From Citreimonas salinaria (lineage in GTDB: Bacteria > Pseudomonadota > Alphaproteobacteria > Rhodobacterales > Rhodobacteraceae): a DNA stretch of 64,000 nt. The notes under the pieces were generated by a model that had not been told where the DNA came from, ran no database searches, and saw nothing but the letters and a program-made list of their open reading frames with translations. The position numbers and the translations under genes were made by a program. The stretch is from positions 186,001-250,000 of the forward strand of contig NZ_FNPF01000001.1 of the NCBI RefSeq assembly GCF_900107235.1. The letters are read 5' to 3'. This document shows, piece by piece, positions 16,258-23,689 of the stretch. Each line of letters starts with the position of its first letter. The first letter of the stretch is position 1.

Positions 16258-17418
16258 GTGAAAGACGTCGGGACGACCCGGCACGCCCTCGCGGCACAGG
16301 TGACACCTCACCGGGCGATGTTCGTCCTGGCCGGAGCCTGGGCGATCGCGGCCAGCGTCGCGGTGGTCCGGCGTGGCGCCTTGCCGGCCGGGTCGCCGTT
16401 CGAAAGCGTCGCATCCTGGCACGCCCACGAGATGGTCTTCGGCTTCGGCAGCGCCGCTTTTGCCGGGTATGCGCTGACGGCAATGAAAAGCTGGTCCGCC
16501 CGCAACGGTCTGCGAACAAGGGGTGTTGCGGCCCTCGTCCTTCTGTGGATCCTATCGCGGATAGCGGCCTTCGGAGGATTGGGGGCCGGTCCGTGGCTTC
16601 TCGCGACAGCCGGTGCCGGATTCCTTGCAGCCGTGGCCGTGATCCTGCTGCGCGCGGCGTGGCTGGCCCGGCGCGGCGGTTCGCTGGCGCTGTTCGCGAC
16701 GCTGTTGACCGCGTTGCAGATGGCGACCACGTGCGGCGCGTCCTGGCCCGGAAGCGGTGTCGTCGGCCTCAGCCTCCTGCTGTCGGTGGCAGGCGGCCGC
16801 ATCGTGGCGGCATTCACCCTGAACGCCGTCCACCACGACGACGCGTGCAGCCGCCGGTTCAGGCTGGCTCACCTGCTGGGCGTGCCCGCGGCCGCGGCGA
16901 TCGGCCTGTCGCTCATGCTCGATCTTGTCGATCCCGGGCGGATCTGGCCGACGCCGGGTCTGTTGCTTGTCGCTGCCGCCGCCGAGGCGGCGCGGCTGCT
17001 CCTTTGGCAGGCGCGACGGGTCTGGCGCAACAGCCTGCTGCTGATGCTGCACCTGGCCTATCTGTGGCTGCCGGTCGGGCTGGCGCTCGTCGCCCTGTCC
17101 CGCTCGGGGCTCGTATCGATCTCCCGCGGCGATGCGCTGCACGCCCTCGCGGTCGGGGCCGTGTCCTGTTCGATTTACGCCGTCACCGCGCGCGCGGTCG
17201 CACGTCGACGGCGCCGCCTGCACGCCGCGCCCCTCGATGTCGCCGGCTTCGTACTGCTCTGGACTGCCGCTGCCACAAGGGTCTTCGCTTCGCCCGACAT
17301 GATGCAGACGGCACTGTTCCTCTGGTGCGCGGGCTGGATCATCTTTCTGTCGCGGCACGGAGCGGCCTTGCTCTCCCCCTCGCCGCGCCCGGTCTTCAGC
17401 GGCCCGAAGAAGGAATAG
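16258..17418 (+). CDS. nnrS: NnrS family membrane protein
   Basis: A roughly 386-residue protein with about twelve hydrophobic segments. The conserved WHAHEMVFGFG near residues 54-64 is the NnrS hallmark, and His residues later in the protein (TLNAVHHDDA) fit its heme/copper-binding reputation. NnrS proteins protect cells under nitrosative stress and are controlled by NO-sensing regulators. GTG 16258 is chosen because AGGGCG lies seven nt upstream; GTG 16252 is an alternative. It follows ubiV by 58 nt on the same strand and is convergent with the nsrR-like gene. Confidence 0.8.
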   Translation: MKDVGTTRHALAAQVTPHRAMFVLAGAWAIAASVAVVRRGALPAGSPFESVASWHAHEMVFGFGSAAFAGYALTAMKSWSARNGLRTRGVAALVLLWILSRIAAFGGLGAGPWLLATAGAGFLAAVAVILLRAAWLARRGGSLALFATLLTALQMATTCGASWPGSGVVGLSLLLSVAGGRIVAAFTLNAVHHDDACSRRFRLAHLLGVPAAAAIGLSLMLDLVDPGRIWPTPGLLLVAAAAEAARLLLWQARRVWRNSLLLMLHLAYLWLPVGLALVALSRSGLVSISRGDALHALAVGAVSCSIYAVTARAVARRRRRLHAAPLDVAGFVLLWTAAATRVFASPDMMQTALFLWCAGWIIFLSRHGAALLSPSPRPVFSGPKKE

Positions 17419-17484
17419 GGTCGCGCGCCGGGTTTCCACACCTGCCACCGCTTGGGCCCGGCTCGACCGGCACCGCTGCAGCCG

Positions 17485-17931
17485 CTATTGCACGGCAGCC
17501 GGTCCTTCGGACCGATGAGGGACGCCGGCGGCAGCCGGCAGGGCGATATCGGCCAAGGTGGAGCGGTCGAGTTCCGCCATGAAGGCGGTCTCGGCCGCAT
17601 GAAGCCGCCCCTTCAGGCGGCAGGTCGGCATCACGCAGCATGTGCCGTTGGGCCCGAAACAGTCGACCAGCGCCTGATCCTGCTCGAGAAGCCGCACGAT
17701 CTCGCCAAGGCCGATCTCGGCCGCGGGGCGCGCCAGCATCGCGCCGCCGCCCGCACCGCGACGCGTCGTCACGATTCCATGCCGCGCCAGCCTCTGGATG
17801 ATCTTGTTGAGATGATGCCGCGAGAGATCGAATTCCTCGGCGATCTCGGTGGTCGTGAAGGCCCGGTCGGGCGCGCTGGCCATGCGCATCAGCGCGCGCA
17901 ATCCGTAATCGGTGAAACTGGTCAGACGCAT
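17485..17931 (-). CDS. nsrR: Rrf2-family regulator, NsrR-like NO sensor
   Basis: A 148-residue Rrf2 protein. The N-terminus MRLTSFTDYGLRALMRMA is typical of NsrR. A winged helix (TTTEIAEEFDLSRHHLNKII, residues 27-46) precedes the cluster-binding part, with Cys91, Cys98, Cys99 and Cys104 ahead of RLKG. Known NsrR proteins bind a [4Fe-4S] cluster through three such Cys and release DNA on reaction with NO. ATG 17931 is chosen; an upstream in-frame start would add eight residues. It is divergent from a truncated haemoglobin gene, with an operator-like repeat between, so autoregulation is likely. Confidence 0.78.
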   Translation of the reverse strand: MRLTSFTDYGLRALMRMASAPDRAFTTTEIAEEFDLSRHHLNKIIQRLARHGIVTTRRGAGGGAMLARPAAEIGLGEIVRLLEQDQALVDCFGPNGTCCVMPTCRLKGRLHAAETAFMAELDRSTLADIALPAAAGVPHRSEGPAAVQ

Positions 17932-17950
17932 GGCGGCCCCGCCTTGAATT

Positions 17951-17965
17951 GGCATTTACAATGCC
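17951..17965. promoter_or_regulatory. NsrR-like operator between nsrR and the truncated haemoglobin gene
   Basis: The perfect 6-3-6 inverted repeat GGCATT-TAC-AATGCC lies 20 nt from the nsrR-like start and 46 nt from the haemoglobin start. It resembles known NsrR half-sites (GCATTT) and the palindrome at 12956-12968. Confidence 0.55.
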
Positions 17966-18010
17966 TGTTATAGGCCCTACCTCGGGAATGCAACGATCCG
18001 AGGCCGCTTC

Positions 18011-18463
18011 ATGCCGCAGACGCAACCCCTGCCGCCGATCCGCTCGGCACGCCCCGCGATGACCGCCGAGGTCATGGCGCGCACCGGTCTGGACGAGGCG
18101 GTGCTGGCCCGGCTGGTGCATGCCTTCTACGCCAAGGTCCGCGGCGACGCCATGCTGGGTCCGATCTTCGCCGACCGGATCACCGACTGGGAGCCGCATC
18201 TCGAGAGGATGGTGGCGTTCTGGTCCTCGGTCGCGCTGATGACCGGGCGCTACCACGGCGCGCCGGTGCCGAAACACGCGGGCCTGCCGGTGACATGGGA
18301 CCATTTCGAGCGCTGGCTGGCGCTGTTCCGCGCAACCGCGGACGAGGTCTGCACGCCCGAGGGCGCGGCGCACGTGGTCGAGCGGGCCGAACGGATCGCG
18401 CGGTCCCTGCACATGGCGGCGGTGGACACGCAACGCTCGGGCAGCGTGCCGTCGCTCGGGTAG
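18011..18463 (+). CDS. Group III truncated haemoglobin
   Basis: A 150-residue globin. The segments LARLVHAFYAKVRGDAMLGPIF and FWSSVALMTGRYHGAPVPKHAGLP match group III truncated haemoglobins, with His82, His89 and His98 in the heme-ligand region (YHG, KHA, DHF). These proteins are linked to NO and nitrosative stress. The divergent NsrR-like gene and the repeat between them support NO-dependent induction. ATG 18011 agrees with the family N-terminus, although the ribosome-binding site is weak. A 40-residue membrane protein follows 51 nt downstream. Confidence 0.83.
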   Translation: MPQTQPLPPIRSARPAMTAEVMARTGLDEAVLARLVHAFYAKVRGDAMLGPIFADRITDWEPHLERMVAFWSSVALMTGRYHGAPVPKHAGLPVTWDHFERWLALFRATADEVCTPEGAAHVVERAERIARSLHMAAVDTQRSGSVPSLG

Positions 18464-18514
18464 ACCGCGGCGCACCCGCAGGCGACGCCAAGCCATTCAT
18501 GAAGGGAGACGGGC

Positions 18515-18637
18515 ATGAAAAAGATCGACGTGGAGAACGACACCAGGCGTTCGAAATTCCTGATCGTGGCGATGATCGCGCAAGTCGTGGTGGTTCTTGT
18601 CATCCTGTTCATCTACCTGGCCTGGCTGAGGGCCTAG
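18515..18637 (+). CDS. Small single-helix membrane protein (40 aa)
   Basis: A 40-codon ORF with AGGGAG (18503-18508) six nt before ATG. It has a charged N-terminal tail (MKKIDVENDTRRSK) followed by about 22 hydrophobic residues (FLIVAMIAQVVVVLVILFIY), ending WLRA. This predicts a single inner-membrane helix with the N-terminus inside. It lies directly after the truncated haemoglobin gene and is probably co-transcribed. The function is unknown; membrane partner or respiratory-complex subunit are guesses. Confidence 0.6.
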   Translation: MKKIDVENDTRRSKFLIVAMIAQVVVVLVILFIYLAWLRA

Positions 18638-18908
18638 GCGGAACGACGCGACCCCCTGCGCCGTCGGACACGTGGAAGTCCTCGGTTGTTTCCCGGAGCC
18701 GCCCGCAATCGTCGAGCAGCAGCGCGTGATCGTCTCGCAACGCACCGATCCCGGGCGGCATTTCTGAAGCCGCGCCGATACCGGCCGCCGGAAAGACGAC
18801 GGTTTCCGCCGGATGGATGCGCGACTCCGGCACGCTCCGGAGATGTAGCACAACCCGGAGGCGGCCCTCCGGAACGCGTTCTTCGCCCTCGTGCAGATCC
18901 TCGACCAT
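18609..18908 (-). CDS. Possible hypothetical protein (99 aa)
   Basis: An open frame with fair codon use starting MVEDLHEGEERVPEG and containing LLLDDCGRLRETTEDFHVSD. It overlaps the last 29 nt of the small membrane-protein gene on the other strand and lacks a clear ribosome-binding site. It fills an otherwise empty 344-nt gap. I do not recognise it. It may be a real gene, or chance in GC-rich DNA. Confidence 0.28.
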   Translation of the reverse strand: MVEDLHEGEERVPEGRLRVVLHLRSVPESRIHPAETVVFPAAGIGAASEMPPGIGALRDDHALLLDDCGRLRETTEDFHVSDGAGGRVVPPRPSARPGR

Positions 18909-18981
18909 CTCGGCCGGCTTCGCCACAAGACCGCCGGCGCGGGGAGACGCCGCGCATTTCGCGACGTCTCGATCACATTGC

Positions 18982-20112
18982 TCAGGTGCGGCGCTTTCCC
19001 AGGTCCTTGCGCTCCGCCTCGTCCTTCGCGCGGTCGCCGACGCGGCGCGCCGCGTCCTCGGCTTCCTCGCGCACGGCCGATGCCGCGCTGCCTGCAGTCT
19101 GATCGGCGGCGTCCCGCTTCTCCTCGGCAACCTTCTTTGCCTCGTCGGCTGCGGCACCGACGACGGACTTGGCCTTCTCGCTCTCTTCACGGAAGATCCG
19201 CTCGGCCTCGTCCATCAGGGCGTCGCTGTGTTCGCCCAGGTAGCGATCCTCCATGCGCGACCGCGGCAGGCCCCCGGCCAGCGCGGCACCGATCGCAAGC
19301 GCGATCGCACCCGCGACCAGCGGCTGGTCCTCGTAGAAGTCGGACGCCTTGTCGAAGCCGCGGCGCGCACTGCGCGAAGCGGAATCGCGCGCCTCGAGGG
19401 CGCGGCGCCGCGCACGGACAACGCGGTCGCGGGCGTCCGCGCTCATCTTCTCGGTGCCGCGCGACAGGCGCGCCTGCATGCGGTCAGCCCGAGCGCGTGC
19501 GGCCGCGGCGCGGGCCTTGGCGCCCGAGCGTGCCTTCTGCGCGCTGCCCGAGAGGGACGACTTGGCGCGACCCGCCGCATCCTTGGCCTGACCCGCCGCA
19601 TCCTTGGCACGCCCTGCAGCGTCGGACGCACGATCACCGACGCCGGGACCGCTGGTGTGGTGGTGGTCATCGTCGTCGAGGTGGTCGAAATCGGCCGGCG
19701 TCACGAACTCGTCCGGATCGGGATAAACCCAGTCGGGACCTGCCCCAGGCTTCGTGGCGGCCGCACGCTCGGTGTGCGTGGTGTGCGGCGTGAACGCGGC
19801 CGGCTCGGTGTGCTCGGGATACTCGGTGTGCCGCGTCGACGAGAAGCGCCGATCCGCGACCGGATCACGGCCCTGCCCGAAGATCAGCCAGCCGAGGCCG
19901 ATGCCGGTGAGGGCCAGCGCCATCGGGTTCTCCTTGACGGACCGCTGGATCGAGCTGGCGATCTCGCTGCCGTTGTCGCGCAACTGCGTGCCGATCTGGC
20001 GCACGACGTAGTCGGTGTCGAACCGGCCCGACAGCTCGCTCAGGGTTTCGTCGAGATCGGACCGCTCGGCCTCGATCTCGCGTTCTATGTCTTTCGAGGA
20101 ACGGTCACTCAT
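18982..20112 (-). CDS. DUF3618 domain protein (envelope-associated)
   Basis: A 376-residue protein. The N-terminal 70 residues (DIEREIEAERSDLDETLSEL) are the DUF3618 domain, followed by a short hydrophobic stretch (ENPMALALTGIGLGWLIFGQ). A long low-complexity middle is rich in Asp/His and in Ala-Lys-Asp repeats (GRAKDAAGQAKDAAGRAK). A second hydrophobic segment lies near 285-305, and a highly charged helical C-terminus follows. The architecture suggests a membrane-attached stress protein with extended coiled helices. Its start overlaps the previous gene as ATGA. The function of the family is unknown. Confidence 0.75.
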   Translation of the reverse strand: MSDRSSKDIEREIEAERSDLDETLSELSGRFDTDYVVRQIGTQLRDNGSEIASSIQRSVKENPMALALTGIGLGWLIFGQGRDPVADRRFSSTRHTEYPEHTEPAAFTPHTTHTERAAATKPGAGPDWVYPDPDEFVTPADFDHLDDDDHHHTSGPGVGDRASDAAGRAKDAAGQAKDAAGRAKSSLSGSAQKARSGAKARAAAARARADRMQARLSRGTEKMSADARDRVVRARRRALEARDSASRSARRGFDKASDFYEDQPLVAGAIALAIGAALAGGLPRSRMEDRYLGEHSDALMDEAERIFREESEKAKSVVGAAADEAKKVAEEKRDAADQTAGSAASAVREEAEDAARRVGDRAKDEAERKDLGKRRT

Positions 20113-20540
20113 TTCGTGGCCTCCTTAACGGTTTCTGCGTCACGCTGGACGTTGGTTGCGGTGCGCGTCGGGGCAAGGCTGCGGGCCTTCAGCGCCTTCT
20201 TGGCGCTGGACAGCAGGATGAAGGCGATGATCGCGAAGATGACCGCCACGATCAGCGACGCCCAGCCCGTCCCGATGCCGAAGAGATTGACGAACAAGGC
20301 GACGAGGGCGGCCGAGATCCCGTTCAGCGCCACGATCCCGAAAGCCAGTGCCGCGGCCAGCGAAACCAACGCGCCCACGGCCTTGTTCATGTTCTCGCTG
20401 ACCTCGGTGCGGGCCAGATCGACCTCGCGCCGCACCAGCGTCGACACTTGGGTCAGTGCCTCGCGCACCAGATCCAGGGTGGATTGCGCCTGTGGCGGCG
20501 TTTCGGAGGTATGCGCGTTGTTGTTGTCGTTGGTCGCCAT
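20109..20540 (-). CDS. Phage-holin-superfamily / DUF1469 membrane protein
   Basis: A 143-residue protein of the Actinobacteria_holin_X (DUF1469) type. An amphipathic N-terminal helix (STLDLVREALTQVSTLVRREVDLARTEV) precedes two long transmembrane helices (about 55-80 and 85-112). Such proteins are usually encoded next to DUF3618 proteins, exactly as here, and are not phage lysis genes. It is joined by ATGA overlap to the downstream gene and by a one-base overlap to the upstream gene. Confidence 0.78.
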   Translation of the reverse strand: MATNDNNNAHTSETPPQAQSTLDLVREALTQVSTLVRREVDLARTEVSENMNKAVGALVSLAAALAFGIVALNGISAALVALFVNLFGIGTGWASLIVAVIFAIIAFILLSSAKKALKARSLAPTRTATNVQRDAETVKEATK

Positions 20541-21079
20541 TACGAATTTCCTCCGGTCCTGGGGGTGCCGGCCGGTGCTGCCGGGCTTGCCGGTGCGGTC
20601 GTCGGCGCCGGAGCCGGTGCAGGTGCGGCCGTGGGCGTGCCGGACCGGCGATCGAAGTCTTCGTGGCCCGAGCGATGGCTGCTTGCCTTGGCGAATCGCG
20701 CAGCGGCGAAGCCCAGCAGCACGGCGCCGCCGAGGAAGGCGATCGGGTTGCGGCGCGCGAAATGGTTCGCGTCGCTCACCAGTTCCCCGAGGTCCTTGCG
20801 GTTGAAGCCTTCCGAGGCATCGGCCAGCGCATCGGCGATCTGGCCGAAGGTGCGTTCCTGCGGAGACCCGTCGCGGCTTGCCTCGGCGGCCTTGCGCAGT
20901 GCCTGCGCCACGTCTCCCGCCTCGGACGCGATCCGGCTCTGGGCTTCCTCGGCCTGGTGGCCGGCCTCGTCCTTGACGGTGTCATAGGCCTGCTGGCCCG
21001 CCTGGCGCGCGTCTTCGGCCAAGCCCTTGGCCTGGCGCCGGGCCTCCTCGGACCCTTTTCGATTGGTATCGTCAGTCAT
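20540..21079 (-). CDS. Hypothetical protein with one membrane segment, first gene of the DUF3618 trio
   Basis: A 179-residue protein with a charged helical N-terminus (RKGSEEARRQAKGLAEDARQAG), then FARRNPIAFLGGAVLLGFAAARF as a single transmembrane helix near residues 120-142, and a Pro-Ala-rich tail (TAAPAPAPAPTTAPASPAAPAG). The NPIAFLGGAVLLGF pattern is common in the ElaB/YqjD-like ribosome- and envelope-associated proteins, which I take only as a similarity of form. ATG 21079 fits; a longer frame upstream lacks signals. Confidence 0.65.
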   Translation of the reverse strand: MTDDTNRKGSEEARRQAKGLAEDARQAGQQAYDTVKDEAGHQAEEAQSRIASEAGDVAQALRKAAEASRDGSPQERTFGQIADALADASEGFNRKDLGELVSDANHFARRNPIAFLGGAVLLGFAAARFAKASSHRSGHEDFDRRSGTPTAAPAPAPAPTTAPASPAAPAGTPRTGGNS

Positions 21080-21220
21080 GTCGGCATTCCTTTCTGAAAC
21101 TCGCGTCTGCGGAAGACGCCGCTCGGTTGGATGTGCGTCTTGCACTAAGAACCGGCCGATTAGTGCCAGGTTCCCATGGCAAGGGAGGCGCACGCATCAC
21201 GGGCCAGTTCCTGCGCAGGG

Positions 21221-21463
21221 CTACCCTCGGGGCGTCCGTCCGATCGTATTGGCCTTCGCCGCCCCTCGGCCGCCCTTTGGACGCGGTTTTCCGGTGGTCG
21301 TGTCCTCACCGGTTTGGTGCTCCATCTCCGAGTTGAGCTCCGCCCCCGGCAGCACGATGAACGGGCACGCCTGTGGATCATAGGCGACAGGAATCCCATC
21401 GGCAGTGGCGAGGTTGTCGAACCAGAGTGATCCGGCCCCCACTGGATTGGTGAAAACGCGCAT
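21221..21463 (-). CDS. Hypothetical protein (80 aa)
   Basis: An 80-residue ORF starting MRVFTNPVGAGSLWFDNLATADG and ending in a basic, Gly-rich tail. GAGGAA lies ten nt before ATG 21463, and codon use is plausible. A TTG three codons upstream could extend it. It is divergent from another small ORF (21503-21646). No known domain is recognised. Confidence 0.45.
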   Translation of the reverse strand: MRVFTNPVGAGSLWFDNLATADGIPVAYDPQACPFIVLPGAELNSEMEHQTGEDTTTGKPRPKGGRGAAKANTIGRTPRG

Positions 21464-21502
21464 CCGGGACAAGTTCCTCGTGTATCTCTGGAGGCACGAC
21501 GT

Positions 21503-21646
21503 ATGACGGCTTCGAAGGATGCGGCGATTGCCGGACGGATGTCGGGGGACCAGATGTCCTGTTATTTGGCGCTCTCCAACTTCGATTTCGCTTTGTCATC
21601 CGTCCGCGCGACCGCCCGCAGCGTTCGGGGATTCCGGCGCAGTTGA
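21503..21646 (+). CDS. Possible small ORF (47 aa)
   Basis: A 47-codon ORF (MTASKDAAIAGRMSGDQMSC...) preceded by GGAGG at 21490-21494, eight nt before ATG. The last 51 nt overlap the end of the convergent antiporter gene. The signals are good but the overlap and short length leave it uncertain. Confidence 0.35.
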   Translation: MTASKDAAIAGRMSGDQMSCYLALSNFDFALSSVRATARSVRGFRRS

Positions 21647-22960
21647 CGGGCCGGCGGCGCCGCGGGCACGCGACGCTCCTCGCCGCGCGACCGGCTTCCG
21701 CGGCCGGTCCCCTGCCCAGGGCGAAGCGTAGCGGTCGATCAGGAAGCTCGTCGCGCCATGGATGAGCGCGGACGCGAAGATCGTATAGGCGACCAGCGCC
21801 CAGATCTGATCTTCGTTGATGAACTCCATGTGCCCCGTCGCGTAGCCCACGTAATAGACCGAGCCGATCCCGCGCACCCCGAAGAAGCCGACGATCAGAC
21901 GATCACGCGAAGACAGGCCCGTTCGCAGGAGCGACAGCCAACCCACCAGCGGCCGGATGACCAGCAGCAGGCCGAAGCCGATCAACGTGTGCGTCCAGTC
22001 AAGCACCGGCCACAGCGCCGGAAGGATGCTTCCCAGCATCACCAGCAGGATCGCCGTCAGCGCGTGCTCGACGGCTTCGCTGAACGCGTGCAGGCGTTTG
22101 TGGAAATGGTGCTTCTCCTGCACGCGGCGGCAGATCAGGCCCGCGGTGAAGGCGCCGATGAAGCCATAGCCCTCGGCAAGCTCGACGACGCCGTAGCACA
22201 CAAGGACCGCCCCGAGGGCGAGGACGCCGGGTCCGCTCTTCTCGATCGCGCGGCTGCCCCAGGTGGAGAAGAGGGCGCGGCCGAGCAGCCAGCCGATCAG
22301 CGCGCCGACCGCCGCGCCGACCGCGATCCGGTAGAGCAGGTCGCGCAACACCCATTCGGCGAGCCAGGCCGAGGGATCGGCACCCTGCGCGGCGACGATC
22401 AGACCGAGGTAGACGAACGGAAACGCAAGCCCGTCGTTCAGCCCGGCCTCGGCAGTCAGCGTGAAGCGCACCGGATGCTCGTTTCCCTCGAGCGGCGGCC
22501 CGACCTGCACGTCACCGGCCAGCACCGGATCGGTGGGCGACAGGACCGCCCCCAGAAGGATCGCGCCGGCGATCGTCATGCCCGCCATCGCCCATCCCAG
22601 CAACGCAAGGGCCGCGATCGTGAGCGGCATGGCGATCAGCAGCAGGCGCACCGTCGGGCGCCAGCGGCTCCAGCTGCTGACGTTGTCGATCCTGAGTCCG
22701 GTCGCGAACAGCACCACGATCACCGCGATCTCGCTGGTGATCTCCCAGATGCGGGGCGAGGCCGTCGGGTCGAGTGCCGCCGGCATGCCGGGAACGAAGG
22801 CGAAGGCCAGCAGTCCGAGGATCATCAGGATCGCAGAGGAGGATGCCGCGCGCAGGATCGCGACGCGCGGCAGGAGATAGGCGACGAACACCGAGCCTCC
22901 GATCGCGGCCATCAGGACATGCGTCGGCGACAATCCGAAGAATGGCTCGGCTTCGGACAT
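21596..22960 (-). CDS. Cation:proton antiporter, CPA1/NhaP type
   Basis: A 454-residue transporter with about twelve transmembrane segments. GAVLSPTDPVLAGDVQVGPP near residues 145-165 and EAGLNDGLAFPFVYLGL carry the ND pair of electroneutral CPA1 exchangers (Na+ or K+ for H+). RPLVGWLSL and FFGVRGIGSVYY follow later. The C-terminus after residue 420 is basic and low in complexity. ATG 22960 has AGGGAG upstream. The gene stands alone. Ion choice cannot be decided. Confidence 0.85.
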   Translation of the reverse strand: MSEAEPFFGLSPTHVLMAAIGGSVFVAYLLPRVAILRAASSSAILMILGLLAFAFVPGMPAALDPTASPRIWEITSEIAVIVVLFATGLRIDNVSSWSRWRPTVRLLLIAMPLTIAALALLGWAMAGMTIAGAILLGAVLSPTDPVLAGDVQVGPPLEGNEHPVRFTLTAEAGLNDGLAFPFVYLGLIVAAQGADPSAWLAEWVLRDLLYRIAVGAAVGALIGWLLGRALFSTWGSRAIEKSGPGVLALGAVLVCYGVVELAEGYGFIGAFTAGLICRRVQEKHHFHKRLHAFSEAVEHALTAILLVMLGSILPALWPVLDWTHTLIGFGLLLVIRPLVGWLSLLRTGLSSRDRLIVGFFGVRGIGSVYYVGYATGHMEFINEDQIWALVAYTIFASALIHGATSFLIDRYASPWAGDRPRKPVARRGASRARGAAGPSTAPESPNAAGGRADG

Positions 22961-23541
22961 TCGTGCGCTCTCCCTGCGGCGTTGGAATAGAACCCGCGTG
23001 TTGCTGCACAGTTGCACCCGCTGGAAACGATTCACCGGTCCGAGCGCGCCTGCCGGATCATTAAGAGAGACCACATCCTGCTGATCCGCAGCAATCTCGG
23101 ACCGTCGGAACCGAGATTGATCTCAAACATGCAGGGCCCGTGGCCGTGGGGTTGTCCGCTTTGGTCGCCTTGCTACGCCTGCCACGCTGCGCAGCCGCAA
23201 GTCCGCTTTCGCCCTTCCTGCAGGTGCCTTCGCAGCCGCGGCAGAAGTCCCGCGGGAGCAGCGAAGGGCCGGAGCGTCCCGCACGTCGGACCTTCTGGAG
23301 ATGAACGATGCTGCGCCGTAGCGGCTGACCATTTTACAGCAGTTCGGCGACGCGCGCGTGGAGCTTCAGCTAAGCGAGCGGCAGGGCGTCAGACATTCGC
23401 ACTGCGACCGAACCGCGATCGCAGGCGACTGATTGCCAGTCACTTCCGCCCCGATCGTCGTGCCACGGCCCAAAATCTGGAGCACCAAGATCGCCCCGTT
23501 TCTTGGATGCGTCCCAGAAACACCTGAGAGAAGGAAATAGC
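22961..23541. other. Gene-free stretch of about 580 bases
   Basis: I find no convincing gene on either strand. The only clear structure is a perfect 9-bp stem with a 10-nt loop at 23092-23119. The sequence is less GC-biased than its neighbours and could be decayed coding DNA or a long untranslated region. Confidence 0.5.
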
Positions 23542-23542
23542 A

Positions 23543-23562
23543 AAGGGCCCCGCAGGGCCCTT
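23543..23562 (-). terminator. Intrinsic terminator of the tRNA-Pro gene
   Basis: An 8-bp GC-rich stem (AAGGGCCC and its complement) with a 4-nt loop lies just downstream of the tRNA in its direction, followed on that strand by a T-containing tail. Confidence 0.6.
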
Positions 23563-23569
23563 GTTTTAT

Positions 23570-23646
23570 TGGTCGGAGTGAGAGGATTCGAACCTCCGGC
23601 CCCTGCCTCCCGAAGACAGTGCTCTACCAGGCTGAGCTACACTCCG
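23570..23646 (-). tRNA. tRNA-Pro (anticodon CGG)
   Basis: On the minus strand the cloverleaf is complete: acceptor CGGAGTG/CACTCCG, D-arm GCTC...GAGC, anticodon stem CTGTC/GGCAG with loop TTCGGGA (anticodon CGG, reads CCG), and T-arm GGAGG TTCGAAT CCTCT. The 3' end has discriminator A and an encoded CCA. A terminator hairpin follows. Confidence 0.95.
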
Positions 23647-23689
23647 ACCGTTCGCGCCGTCTAGACGAGGGCGGGCGCTTTGACAAGCC

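Noticed and set aside
20109-20540. Holin-family gene as a sign of prophage
   Set aside because: No other phage gene is present. This family pairs with DUF3618 in ordinary chromosomes.
18817-20805. 660-codon plus-strand frame over the DUF3618/holin genes
   Set aside because: The minus-strand genes show overlapping starts and stops and known family features. The plus product has none.
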